A program made the translations under genes and the position numbers. From NCBI RefSeq assembly GCF_018457175.1, contig NZ_JAGFNU010000017.1:1-41990 (forward strand): DNA of 41,990 bases. The letters are read 5' to 3'. Shown here one piece after another: positions 17,722 through 26,497 of this stretch. The notes under the pieces are model-generated. The model was not told where the DNA came from, did no database searches, and was given only the letters and a program-made list of their open reading frames with translations. The stretch is from Pseudohalocynthiibacter aestuariivivens. Its GTDB lineage: Bacteria; Pseudomonadota; Alphaproteobacteria; Rhodobacterales; Rhodobacteraceae. The stretch's first letter is position 1. Every line of letters begins with the position of its first letter.

Positions 17722-18438
17722 ATGGCACCTCTTCTTTCAGTTCAGTCGTTGCAAGTACGGTACGGCCCTATCGAAGCGGTGCTTGGAATCGACTTTGAAA
17801 TCAAGGAAGGCGAGATCGTCGCCTTCCTTGGCGCTAATGGCGCTGGCAAATCTTCGACACTTAATGCGCTTGTCGGGCTTGTGCCCGTTGCAAGCGGGAC
17901 AGTTACATTTAACGGTTCCGATATCACCGATTGGCCGCCCGAAACACTTGCGCCAGCAGGGATGACTTTGTCACCCGAAGGTCGGCATGTTTTTGGAACA
18001 CTAAGCGTTTCAGAGAACCTGTTAATGGGGGCTTACAGCATCAAAGACAAAGACGCTGTCAACGACGCCTGGGAGCGTGTGTATACGCTTTTTCCGATCC
18101 TCCACGAACGAAGAGACCAATTTGCAGGTACTCTTTCGGGCGGCCAACAACAAATGCTGGCCGTAGGCCGCGCGCTGATGAGCAATCCACGCCTTCTTTT
18201 GCTTGATGAACCATCCCTTGGGCTTGCGCCCAAAATTGTTGGGCAGATATTTGATTTGATATCTTTGCTGCGCGAACAAGGTGTCACGCTTGCCCTTGTT
18301 GAGCAGAATGTCTCGATGGCTTTGAACATCGCAGACCGCGGATATGTCCTTTCAAGTGGAAAGATCGTTGCGGCAGGCAGCGCATCTGAGCTTTCACAAT
18401 CAGATGCCTTGCAATCTGCCTATCTGGGAGGTGAATGA
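17722..18438 (+). CDS. Branched-chain-type ABC importer, second ATPase (LivF)
   Basis: A 238-residue LivF-type ATPase. Walker A is GANGAGKSST, the signature LSGGQQQMLAVGRALM, Walker B LLLLDEPSLGLAPK, and the H-loop position reads LALVEQNVSMAL, all typical. It pairs with the ATPase half of the LivM-LivG fusion. Gap to the binding-protein gene is 11 bp; one base separates its TGA from the next ATG. Confidence 0.95.
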   Translation: MAPLLSVQSLQVRYGPIEAVLGIDFEIKEGEIVAFLGANGAGKSSTLNALVGLVPVASGTVTFNGSDITDWPPETLAPAGMTLSPEGRHVFGTLSVSENLLMGAYSIKDKDAVNDAWERVYTLFPILHERRDQFAGTLSGGQQQMLAVGRALMSNPRLLLLDEPSLGLAPKIVGQIFDLISLLREQGVTLALVEQNVSMALNIADRGYVLSSGKIVAAGSASELSQSDALQSAYLGGE

Positions 18439-18439
18439 T

Positions 18440-19333
18440 ATGGACCTGTTTTTACAACAAACCGTCAATGCATTTGCCCTAGGCGGCACTTACGCCCTCT
18501 TGGCACTTGGGCTCGCGGTGGTGTTTTCGATCATGGGCCTGATCAACTTCGCCCACGGCGAACTGATGACAATTGCCGGGTATGTCTTGATGTATTGTGG
18601 GTTGGCGGGATTGCCGTTCCTGTTGTCTGTCCCGCTTGCTATTTCGGCCTCGATGGTTGCTGCGGTCCTTATGGAGCGTATTGCGTTTCGCCCTGTCAGG
18701 AACAGTTCCGGGGCGACAATGCTTGTGACGAGCTTTGCTGTCGCGATGATTTTGCAGGTACTCTTTCAAAACCTGATTTCAACGCGATCGCAACCGGTTC
18801 TGCTTCCTCAACTTTTGTCTGACAGTGTAACGATTGGTGGTCTTGTAATCGGTGTTAACAAAATTGCTGCGATCGTCTCAACCCTCGTGATGCTGGTTGT
18901 TCTTGATCGGTTTATGAAACACCAGAAAACCGGAATCGCCATGCGCGCAGCCGCCGAGGATTTTGGTGTGGCGCGATTGATGGGTATTCGCGCGAATACG
19001 GTAATTGCCGGGGCCTTTGCTTTGTCAGGTCTGCTGGCAGGTGTTGCTGCTGTGCTTTGGGTAAGTCAGCGCGCGTCAGTAGACCCGTTGATGGGATTTA
19101 TGCCAGTTCTAAAAGCTTTTATTGCCGCAATTCTTGGTGGGTTGGGCAGTTTACGTGGAGCGGTGGCCGGAGGGTTCCTGCTCGGCTTTATCGAAATTTA
19201 CCTAGCGGCGTTTTTACCACATGAATTTCAAGAATTCCGTGAACCTATAGGCCTTGGGATCGTCGTTCTTGTTTTGCTGTTCCGGCCGAATGGGTTGATA
19301 CCGTCAGCCGCCCTGAAAGCAATAAAGGTATGA
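18440..19333 (+). CDS. Branched-chain-type ABC importer, permease (LivH)
   Basis: A 297-residue LivH-type permease. The N-terminus FLQQTVNAFALGGTYALLALGLAVVFSIMGLINFAHGE is the family signature (shown in parts: ALGGTYALLALGLAVVF, MGLINFAHGELM); further segments are MRAAAEDFGVARLMGI (coupling loop) and FIAAILGGLGSLRGAVAGG. ATG 18440 is chosen over an upstream in-frame ATG inside livF because the family starts here and it is preceded by GGAGGTGA. The stop overlaps the next ATG by four bases (ATGA). Confidence 0.94.
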   Translation: MDLFLQQTVNAFALGGTYALLALGLAVVFSIMGLINFAHGELMTIAGYVLMYCGLAGLPFLLSVPLAISASMVAAVLMERIAFRPVRNSSGATMLVTSFAVAMILQVLFQNLISTRSQPVLLPQLLSDSVTIGGLVIGVNKIAAIVSTLVMLVVLDRFMKHQKTGIAMRAAAEDFGVARLMGIRANTVIAGAFALSGLLAGVAAVLWVSQRASVDPLMGFMPVLKAFIAAILGGLGSLRGAVAGGFLLGFIEIYLAAFLPHEFQEFREPIGLGIVVLVLLFRPNGLIPSAALKAIKV

Positions 19334-20109
19334 GCCTCGTTCATTTTGACGTAACTGATACCCAACTTCTTGGGCCTGATGATCCAGCCCCGGTCGAAGT
19401 TGTGAATGCGGAAGCCACCCATCCGGTTCTTCTGGTTTGCGAACATGCCGGGCAAGCTCTTCCAAAACGGCTGGGCGATTTGGGAATAAGCACTGAAGCG
19501 CTGGATAGCCACATTGGTTGGGACATCGGGGCCGAGGGTGTGACCCGGCGCATAGCGCATATTTTGGGGGCACCTGCCGTGCTTCAGCGCTACAGCCGTC
19601 TGGTGATTGATTGCAACAGACCGACGGGAGCACCAGACGCAATTCCGGAGATCAGTGACGGAATATCAATTCCGGGGAATTCGTTACTGGATGCACAATC
19701 CCGCAACGCACGCGTACAGGAGATTTTTGATCCGTTTCAGGATGTTGTGTCCAAACAGCTTTCCAGTTTCCCCCGCCGCGCCACGTTTTCGATACATAGT
19801 TTCACTAGGTCCATGAGCGGTGTGAACCGTCCTTGGGATATTGGGTTTCTTTATCGCAGGGACACCCGCACATCAGAATGTTTGGCAAAGTTTGTGGCCG
19901 ACGCGCGACCGGAACTGAAAATAGGCATGAATCAGCCCTATCAGATAGACGATGTCTCTGATTGGTTCGTGCCAAATCACGGCGAAGCGTGCGGGCTGTC
20001 ACACAGCCTCATCGAAATTCGCAATGACCATATCGAAACGTCTGAAGGGCAGGCTTTTTGGGCTGAGATACTCTCGGACGCATTTGATCGCTTACTCAAG
20101 GAAATATGA
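19330..20109 (+). CDS. N-formylglutamate amidohydrolase-family protein
   Basis: A 259-residue member of the N-formylglutamate deformylase (HutG-type 2) family, zinc amidohydrolases related to carboxypeptidases. Recognisable parts are PVLLVCEHAGQALP, HIGWDIGAEGVTRR, RLVIDCNRPTGAPDAIPEIS, FSIHSFTRSMSG and IEIRNDHI. No histidine-degradation genes (hutU, hutH, hutI) are nearby, so it more likely hydrolyses another N-acyl or gamma-glutamyl-type amide made or imported by this island (inference). Its start is overlapped by the livH stop (ATGA) and its stop is one base before the next gene, so translation is coupled. Confidence 0.85.
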   Translation: MSLVHFDVTDTQLLGPDDPAPVEVVNAEATHPVLLVCEHAGQALPKRLGDLGISTEALDSHIGWDIGAEGVTRRIAHILGAPAVLQRYSRLVIDCNRPTGAPDAIPEISDGISIPGNSLLDAQSRNARVQEIFDPFQDVVSKQLSSFPRRATFSIHSFTRSMSGVNRPWDIGFLYRRDTRTSECLAKFVADARPELKIGMNQPYQIDDVSDWFVPNHGEACGLSHSLIEIRNDHIETSEGQAFWAEILSDAFDRLLKEI

Positions 20110-20110
20110 G

Positions 20111-20749
20111 ATGACCCTTACAAGAGATATTCCTCTGGTGCCGGAAGACTCTGCACTTCTGTTCATAGATGTTCAGAATTTCAGTGCGCATCGTGATGGC
20201 GCCGAGTTTTCAGATTTGCTTCCCGCAAAGTTTGAAGAAAAATATGGCTGGTATTTTGATCAGCTTGAAACGCGTATTATTTCAAACATGCAACGGCTAC
20301 AGGCTTTTTCCAGAAAGGCCGGCGTCGAAGTCATGTATACAACCATTGAAAGTCTGACGCTGGATGGGCGTGACCGCAGTCTTGATTACAAGATAACCGG
20401 TTTTAACGTGCCAAAGGGATCATGGGACGGCAAAGTGATTGACCAGATCGCACCCGAGGGGGACGAGATGGTATTTCCAAAGTCATCCTCTTCAGTTTTT
20501 GTTTCTACGCATATCGACTACGTTCTGCGCAATCTTGGAGTTAAGCAATTGGTGCTTTCTGGGCTTCTGACCGACCAGTGTGTCGAAAGCGCAATCCGGG
20601 ATGCTTGTGATTTGGGCTATCTGGTTACGCAGGTAACGGACGCCTGCCTGACCTATACTCAGGCACGGCACGATAATTCTGTCTCAACGATCAAAGGATA
20701 CTGTCGGCAAGTCACAACAGACGAGCTGATCTCGGAACTACAAGCATAA
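20111..20749 (+). CDS. Isochorismatase-family cysteine hydrolase
   Basis: A 212-residue member of the isochorismatase-like amidohydrolase superfamily (nicotinamidase, N-carbamoylsarcosine amidase, biuret hydrolase, RutB). The catalytic triad is visible: D20 in LLFIDVQN, K124 in VFPKSSSSVF, C157 in LLTDQCVESAIRDACDLGY. In a cluster with importer and amidohydrolase an amide or carbamoyl substrate is more likely than isochorismate. The start ATG is one base after the upstream stop; a longer frame from 19952 lies within that gene and is rejected. Confidence 0.9.
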   Translation: MTLTRDIPLVPEDSALLFIDVQNFSAHRDGAEFSDLLPAKFEEKYGWYFDQLETRIISNMQRLQAFSRKAGVEVMYTTIESLTLDGRDRSLDYKITGFNVPKGSWDGKVIDQIAPEGDEMVFPKSSSSVFVSTHIDYVLRNLGVKQLVLSGLLTDQCVESAIRDACDLGYLVTQVTDACLTYTQARHDNSVSTIKGYCRQVTTDELISELQA

Positions 20750-20760
20750 ACGGTGGAACC

Positions 20761-22083
20761 ATGACGTCAGACGCAACGCTCTATGATCGCGACCGGAAGT
20801 CCGTTTCGGCGTTGCAAAAATTGCGGTTCTTTCCATTAGCGCTGAGAGGCGGCGATGGGCGCTATGTGATCGACGATTCCGACCGACGTTTGCTTGATCT
20901 CTCGGGTGCTTGGGGTGCTGCCAGCCTTGGGTATGGTCACCCGGCTATCCGTCAGAGTGTTGACTCTGCACTGCAATCGCAGGCCGGCGCGTCGATATTG
21001 TCCTCCACCAATGCGCCCGCAGTAATGTTAGCGGAACGTTTGTTGCAAATTGTTCCGGGGTCGGGCGAGCGACGCGTCTGGTTGGGGCATTCCGGAAGCG
21101 ACGCGAATGAAACTGTCGCACGGGCAGTGGTCGCTGCGACAGGTCGCAACCGAATTCTTGCTTTCACGGGGGCCTATCATGGCGGCACGCAGGGCTCGAT
21201 GGCGATATCGGGCCATTCTGCGCAAGAAGGTGTTGCGAAATCCGGCGGTCTCACCCTTGTGCCTTATCCAAACCCGTACCGACCCTATGAGGGTGACCCA
21301 AACGGCAATGCCTTGCTTGTTCATATCGAAACTCTGCTTGAAACCTCTTGTCCCGGAGAAGAGGTCGCTGCATTTTTCATCGAGCCGATACAAGCTGATG
21401 GTGGGTTGATCGTTCCTCCTGCGGGGTTTTTGCGAAAGCTGGCAAAGCTCTGTGCGCGATACGAAATTCTGACAGTATGCGACGAGGTCAAAGTAGGGCT
21501 TGCCCGCCCCGGTAAGATGAATTGTTTTGAGTGGGAAGATTTTACGCCCGATATCGTTGTTTTGGGCAAGGGTCTTGGCGGTGGTTTGCCAATTTCTGCG
21601 GTTATTGGCCCCGCAGAAATCATGAATGTTACAGTCTCGTTTTCGATGCAAACCTTGCATGGAAACCCGGTTTGCGCATCAGCGGCTCTGGCTGTTCTGG
21701 ATACAATTCAACGCGAAAACCTGATCACGCAAGCCGCTGAAACAGGTGATTACCTGATAAAAACCTTTAAGAGCGTGCAGTCCGGACAACCGGTGATAGG
21801 TGATGTGCGGGGGCGTGGTCTCGCAATTGGGATCGAGCTAGTCCTCAATGACGCAAAAACGCCAGCGACGGACCTTACCCGCAAAGTTGTTTACCGCGCC
21901 TGGGAACTTGGTGCGGTTTTCTACTACGTTGGCATGCAGTCAAATGTGTTGGAATTAACCCCTCCGCTAACTTTGACCCGCGAAGAAGCGGACAAAGGAA
22001 CAGAAATAATTCTACGTTCAATCGAAGATGCGATTGCAGGAAATGTTTCAGATGAAGCTGTTGCCGAATTTACGGGCTGGTAA
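20761..22083 (+). CDS. Class III PLP aminotransferase
   Basis: A 440-residue class III aminotransferase. PLP lysine K270 in VVLGKGLGGGLPISA, D241 in TVCDEVKVGLARPGK, GHSGSDANETVARA and GAYHGGTQGSM (phosphate and aldimine regions), EPIQADGG before the second half. It is the last gene of the liv-type operon, 11 bp after the isochorismatase gene. It presumably removes an amino group after amide hydrolysis. The family includes 4-aminobutyrate, beta-alanine and 2,2-dialkylglycine enzymes; which of these applies cannot be told. Confidence 0.92.
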   Translation: MTSDATLYDRDRKSVSALQKLRFFPLALRGGDGRYVIDDSDRRLLDLSGAWGAASLGYGHPAIRQSVDSALQSQAGASILSSTNAPAVMLAERLLQIVPGSGERRVWLGHSGSDANETVARAVVAATGRNRILAFTGAYHGGTQGSMAISGHSAQEGVAKSGGLTLVPYPNPYRPYEGDPNGNALLVHIETLLETSCPGEEVAAFFIEPIQADGGLIVPPAGFLRKLAKLCARYEILTVCDEVKVGLARPGKMNCFEWEDFTPDIVVLGKGLGGGLPISAVIGPAEIMNVTVSFSMQTLHGNPVCASAALAVLDTIQRENLITQAAETGDYLIKTFKSVQSGQPVIGDVRGRGLAIGIELVLNDAKTPATDLTRKVVYRAWELGAVFYYVGMQSNVLELTPPLTLTREEADKGTEIILRSIEDAIAGNVSDEAVAEFTGW

Positions 22084-22304
22084 GTCTATTTTGTTTAAGG
22101 ACGCTTGAGTAATTGTGGATGCAGAAGTCCTGAAAGATTTTAGACCATTTAATTGCTAATAATATCAATGCATTGCTTGCCCTTGCCTAAGCTAAGTTTG
22201 TTAATCCGTTTGAACGGTTAAACCGCTTCGTTACTTGCACACAAATTTCTCGCCGTGTTTTTCTGAGATTTTTGAAACTTCAGGGACTACAAAAAGCAGA
22301 CAAA

Positions 22305-23239
22305 ATGCCAAAGCTCACAGAGACCTTCGCCCTCAAGGTTCCCCAGACAAAAGCGGGCACGGACAAGCACCGGGACAGCGAGATCCGGGGGCTTGTGCTG
22401 TTTGTCGGCAAACGTTCCAAGACTTGGTATTTTCAGAAGGATGTAGGCGGTCAGACCAAGCGGGTTTTGATCGGGCGCTTTCCGGTTATCTCGGCGCAGG
22501 CGGCCCGACAGACCGCACTTGCGTTTGCCCTGGATTGGGGCAGGGGGGCTGGTAAGCAAATCCAGATTGGGGCACCCACGCTGGAGGCTGCGATGGAAGC
22601 CTATTTGATGCGGCCGAAACTGCGATCGGAAGCGCACAAGACCGGGATGAGATTGCAGTTCAGTCGACATTTGAAGGATTGGTTAAAACTGCCGCTGGAT
22701 GAGATCAGCAAATCAATGGTTGCCACCCGTCATCGGGAAATGGCGAAGACACCGTCGGCGGCCAACCATACGCTGAAGTACTTTCGAACTGTCTACAATC
22801 ACACGCGCCGGACGATCGGCTTGCCGGAATGCCCGACGATGGCAATCGAATGGTATGAAGAGCGGCCCAACGGCACGATCATTGAAGACCTCAAGCAATG
22901 GCGCGTGACGGTGAACAACCTCCACAATCCAATTCACAAGGTCTTCTATGAACTTGTTCTGTTTACGGGGCTTCGGAAGGCCGAGGCGCTGTCTCTGGAG
23001 TGGAAGAATGTGTGTGAAGATCACATCCACCTACCGCTGACGAAAAATGGGCGTAGCTTTGATTTGCCCATACTGCAGTTCCACCATGAAATCCTGGCAC
23101 CCTTGCGTGGGCTCAGTCGGGAGTGGGTGTTTCCGTCTCCCAAATCTTCATCAGGATATGTTGGCAAACCCGAGCGGATGAAATGGGGTCCTCATGCCCA
23201 CAGGCGTACCTTTGCGACCGTAGCGAGGAAGCGGGAGTG
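22305..23239 (+). pseudogene. Tyrosine-recombinase integrase, frameshifted and cut by IS3 element
   Basis: From ATG 22305 the frame encodes an integrase of the phage/island type: MPKLTETFALKVPQTKAG.. with the N-terminal DUF4102-like arm (GLVLFVGKRSKTWYFQKDVG) and then the catalytic domain with Arg in LVLFTGLRKAEALSLEW, Lys in LPLTKNGRSFDLP, and His-x-x-Arg in PHAHRRTFATVA. After this a single G seems to be missing near 23223: restoring it would read AEEAGV, the expected continuation. The IS3 terminus starts at 23240. The second histidine and the catalytic tyrosine are absent and no remainder is found on the other side of the IS. The enzyme must be inactive. The open frame itself runs on to 23318 through IS sequence. 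The 221 bp before it show no tRNA or clear att core. Confidence 0.88.
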
Positions 23240-23255
23240 TTGTCCGTCGTCAAGC

Positions 23256-23373
23256 CACGTCACCGGAGGTGAAGGAACTGCGCTCAGAGTCCTTGGACCT
23301 GAAGGAATGCGTTGCTGACCTTACTCTTGAAAACCGCCCGCTCAAAAAAAGCATGATCGGGCCCTCTCGATGA
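23256..23373 (+). pseudogene. IS3-family OrfA, 3' fragment
   Basis: One plus-strand frame reads SPEVKELRSESLDLKECVAD and then LTLENRPLKKSMIG. This is the C-terminal coiled-coil segment of IS3-family OrfA (pattern: LRxExxDLKExVAxLTLENRLLKKSM). The N-terminal helix-turn-helix part is missing: the left terminal repeat sits only a few bases upstream, so the element has an internal 5' deletion. The frame ends at TGA 23371-23373, about 40 bp before orfB. Confidence 0.65.
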
Positions 23374-23415
23374 TGCAGGCATCACCTGCCGGGTGACAGA
23401 TGGGGAGTTCGAGGA

Positions 23416-24396
23416 ATGAGACATCCTGAATCAGAAAAGCTGGAGATTATCCGCACCGTTGAAAACTCTCACCTGCCGACAAAGAAAACTCTGGATATAC
23501 CGAGCATTCCACGCACCACCTATTATCGCTGGTATGACCTTTACCTTGATGGTGGCTTGGATGCCTTGGCAGATAGATCGCCATGCCCCAAGCCCGTCTG
23601 GAACCGTATTCCTGAACAGATACGGGATGATTTTGTTGAGTTTGCCTTGGATTTTGAAGCCCTGACGTCACGGGAATTGGCGGTTAAATACACCGACGAG
23701 AAGCGGTATTTTATCTCAGAATCTTCGGCGTATCGCATTTTGAAGGCCGCGGACCTGATCACCGCACCAAGCCATGTGGTGATCAAAGCAGCAGCGGAAT
23801 TCCACGACAAGACGACCGCTATCAACGAGATGTGGCAGACTGACTTCACATACTTCAAGATCATTGGCTGGGGCTGGTATTATCTCAGCACGATCCTGGA
23901 CGACTACAGCCGCTATATCATTGCCTGGAAACTCTGCACTACTATGCGAGCGCATGATGTGACCGACACAATTGAGATGGCTCTTACGACTTCTGGCTGT
24001 GATCAAGCCGTCGTTCGACACAAACCACGACTGCTCAGTGACAATGGGTCCTGTTAAATCTCTGGCGATTTGGCCCAATGGCTGGACAAACGGAAGATGG
24101 GTCACGTGCGCGGCGCACCGTTCCACCCACAGACGCAAGGCAAAATCGAACGCTGGCACCAAACCATGAAAAACCGTGTTCTGCTGGAAAACTATTACCT
24201 GCTAGGCGATCTTGAACACCAGATCGGCATCTTTTTCGACTACTACAACAACCAGCGCTACCACGAGAGCCTGAACAACGTCACACCAGCCGACGTTTAC
24301 TTTGGCCGCGAAAAAGCCATCATCAGAGAAAGGGAGAAGATCAAGAAACAGACAACCCGACATGGCCGCTTGCAACATCAAAAACAAGCAGTATAA
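23416..24396 (+). pseudogene. IS3-family OrfB transposase with in-frame TAA
   Basis: OrfB integrase-like transposase. The first part (ATG 23416, RBS GAGGA) contains the HTH_21-like region (IPRTTYYRWYDLYLDGGLDA) and the rve core with the first catalytic Asp in EMWQTDFTYFKIIG and the second in LLSDNGSC. A TAA at 24055-24057 stops it; the same frame continues ISGDLAQWLDKRKMGHVRG, APFHPQTQGKIERWHQ (catalytic Glu) and YHESLNNVTPADVYFG to the true end. The stop replaces the expected Tyr codon (TAC to TAA). The DDE triad is thus split and the enzyme should be dead. Confidence 0.9.
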
Positions 24397-24476
24397 TCAA
24401 TCATATAAACGAACCAGAGCCTCTAAAACTCAGAACGCTCAAAATACCCACCTCATATGACGACGGACAATTTAAA

Positions 24477-25163
24477 GTGAATACCCGCATACTATTGATT
24501 GCCATCCTGGTCTGCTTTGCCGTGTTCGCAATGTTGGTCGGCAATCGCTACTTACAACAGCAACACCTATCGAATGCTGCCGCATCAAACGCTCATAAAT
24601 ATATTGCCAACCTCATTGCAGAGGGCGATAGGACAATTAATCTAACGGGCTTTCCAGAGCTAAAAATTCTGCCCTCTAACTTAGCTGAAGTCGGTTCTCT
24701 CTTCACGCTTGATTTATCGGGAACCAAGATCTCTGACCTAAGCGCACTTGTGGTACATCAAGACCTCACGCGCCTCACGCTCCGTGACACATGGGTTGTT
24801 GATCTTATGCCGATAGCCAGCCATCCACGGCTAACCAATTTGGACATCGGCGGCTCTTGGGTCTCCGATCTTTCACCTTTGGCAGACATGCCTTCGCTTG
24901 AGCGCCTTGATATCGGAAAATTGCAGGTGGAAACCTTAGAACCGCTTACACGGGCAAATGCATTGGCATGGATAAATTTGCATAAGGCTTATGCTCTGGA
25001 TGGATCAAATTCTTCGTTCGAACAACTCTCCAGCGCAGTGCCCGAAGTCTATAATGGCAGCGCGTTCCAGCAAGGCTATCGTCCTGGAACTCTATACCAG
25101 CTGAAGGTCGCAATCGCGCGTTGGCGTGAAGTTCACAATTTGAACGATATTGGCGGCTTTTGA
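24477..25163 (+). CDS. Membrane-anchored leucine-rich-repeat protein
   Basis: A 228-residue protein beginning at GTG 24477. Residues about 4-25 (ILLIAILVCFAVFAMLVG) are a membrane segment or signal anchor. Four to five LRR units of 22-23 residues follow (about 65-165), with the repeating core LxxLDLSGTKISDLSAL, LTRLTLRDTWVVDLMPI, LTNLDIGGSWVSDLSPL, LERLDIGKLQVETLEPL, the internalin-like LRR_4 pattern. The function of such proteins in alphaproteobacteria is unknown; protein contact on the periplasmic side is the family-level expectation. The start lies only 7 bp after the IS3 end with no ribosome site, so its native 5' region was probably lost and expression is doubtful. AT-rich and codon use unlike its neighbours, in keeping with transfer. 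Confidence 0.65.
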   Translation: MNTRILLIAILVCFAVFAMLVGNRYLQQQHLSNAAASNAHKYIANLIAEGDRTINLTGFPELKILPSNLAEVGSLFTLDLSGTKISDLSALVVHQDLTRLTLRDTWVVDLMPIASHPRLTNLDIGGSWVSDLSPLADMPSLERLDIGKLQVETLEPLTRANALAWINLHKAYALDGSNSSFEQLSSAVPEVYNGSAFQQGYRPGTLYQLKVAIARWREVHNLNDIGGF

Positions 25164-25554
25164 TGATGACGTGTTGCAGCCCCTGCATTTGGAAACTGGG
25201 GTCTTGTCTATGAAACGTGATAGCTCGCTGCTGGCAACCCCGGTCGCCCCAAGGGTTCACGGCACAAATACGTACTTGCAGTCGAAGGCTTGCTTGAGGG
25301 TGAAGCGGAAGGATTGGCCCGCAAGGCCATCGAACTCGCTCTTGATGGAGACATTACGGCTCTGCGCCTGTGTACGGAACGCGTCGAGCTGCCCAGAAAA
25401 GACGCTCCAATTCAATTTGATCTGCCACACATGAAGCTGACAAAGGACGCAGTAGCGGCCGCTGATTGTGTTCTGCAGGCAGTCTCGGGAGGTGAAATAC
25501 TTGAATGGGTCGTATTTTGTCATGCCCGAACGCTACGAAACCACCGGGTTCGCC
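25164..25554 (+). pseudogene. DUF5681-domain gene remnant
   Basis: One frame from about 25227 to 25500 reads GNPGRPKGSRHKYVLAVEGL, LEGEAEGLARKAIELALDGD and ITALRLCTERVELPRKDAPI, ending in AVSGGEI. This is the DUF5681 domain, found in proteins carried by phages, plasmids and integrated elements. A TAG stands just before the conserved part, while an ATG at 25210 (MKRDSSLLA) lies in another frame; a frameshift around 25233 would join them. The match breaks at about 25500 at the border with the LysR gene's 3' end. Dead and truncated at the C-terminus. Confidence 0.6.
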
Positions 25555-26475
25555 TCAAACAGTTTTGCTCTGAAAAGGCCCAAGGGGCAAATGCACCGCT
25601 ATCGTCGAAAGTTGCTCCCAGATAGACTGTGCGACAATGCCAACGTCTTTGTCTCGTTTGCGCATTTGAAACAGATGTGATTGACGCTTTTGATAGCCTT
25701 CAACATTGAGAATTACCAACTCGCCTTGGGCCAATTCATTGTCGATCATGTGTGTGGGAATACCGCCCCAACCCAGATTCGCCAACAATATCTCCTTTTT
25801 TGCTGCAAAGTCCGAAACGGTCCAGCGAAGACCGCCTGGCAGCAAGTCTCTGCTTTGGACAAATTCGCCACTACTGCTGTCGGCAACGACCACTTGAGTA
25901 TAACTTTGCATCTCGCGGATCGTTTTCATGTGCGAACTGCGCGCAGGCTCAAAATCTGGATGGGCCACAGGCACAATTGTGACCTGCGCAAAGGCCAATG
26001 CCTCTACCTGCTCAACAGGAACGCCATCCATAGATGCAATGATGATGTCGGCGTCATTGCGTAGCAATCGTTCAATCGGTCCCCCCATGCTTTCGCGGGA
26101 CAATCGAATATGCGTAGCTGGAAATTGATCCCTGATGCTGCCGATGATTTCGAGAACCGGCTTCAAGGGAAACGTCGCAGTCACAGCCAGAAAGACCTCC
26201 GGCTCCTGTTTGGCGCTTAGGTTTTTCGCAACGGTACTCAGCTCTTTCATCTGCAGCATTACGCGTGTTGCCTGCCGATAAAACACCTCTCCTTCCGGGG
26301 TCAGGGTTGGTCTGTACGATTCACGCGATAGCAGAATGACATCGATCTCTGTCTCAAGTTTCTTGAGCATGTGACTAATGGCTGATTGGGATTTGTTCAG
26401 CCGCTCAGCCGCGCCCCGAAAGGTCCCTTCTGTAACTATGGCGTGCAGCACGACCAATTGTTCATATGTAATCAC
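25555..26475 (-). CDS. LysR-family transcriptional regulator
   Basis: A 306-residue LysR regulator. HTH: MITYEQLVVLHAIVTEGTFR, GAAERLNKSQSAISHMLKKL; then the linker helix and effector-binding domain (VTATFPLKPVLEIIG to the end). Typical length. It is divergent from the GST gene cluster to the right, separated by 133 bp holding a dyad, and is the likely regulator of that cluster. Its 3' end meets the DUF5681 remnant. Confidence 0.9.
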   Translation of the reverse strand: MITYEQLVVLHAIVTEGTFRGAAERLNKSQSAISHMLKKLETEIDVILLSRESYRPTLTPEGEVFYRQATRVMLQMKELSTVAKNLSAKQEPEVFLAVTATFPLKPVLEIIGSIRDQFPATHIRLSRESMGGPIERLLRNDADIIIASMDGVPVEQVEALAFAQVTIVPVAHPDFEPARSSHMKTIREMQSYTQVVVADSSSGEFVQSRDLLPGGLRWTVSDFAAKKEILLANLGWGGIPTHMIDNELAQGELVILNVEGYQKRQSHLFQMRKRDKDVGIVAQSIWEQLSTIAVHLPLGPFQSKTV

Positions 26476-26497
26476 GCAACCCGACCTTTCGCTTTAG

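Larger units (their letters stand above)
23240..24470 (+). mobile_element. IS3-family insertion sequence with 13-bp terminal inverted repeats
   Basis: The ends are TTGTCCGTCGTCA (23240-23252) and its exact complement TGACGACGGACAA (24458-24470), giving 1231 bp. Inside are the tail of orfA and an orfB. No target-site duplication is seen (left flank GTG, right flank TTT), and the interrupted integrase does not resume on the right, so a deletion has occurred next to or through the element. Both transposase genes are defective, so it can only move with help in trans. Confidence 0.88.

Noticed and set aside
19330-20109. hutG of a histidine-degradation operon
   Set aside because: No other hut gene is in the neighbourhood and the gene is coupled to a branched-chain-type importer.
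21028-21660. 210-codon minus-strand frame
   Set aside because: It is antisense to the class III aminotransferase with no domain or ribosome site.
22084-22304. tRNA or attachment site before the integrase
   Set aside because: No tRNA-like fold or 3' end was found; CGGTT-N1-AACCG near 22214 is only a short dyad.
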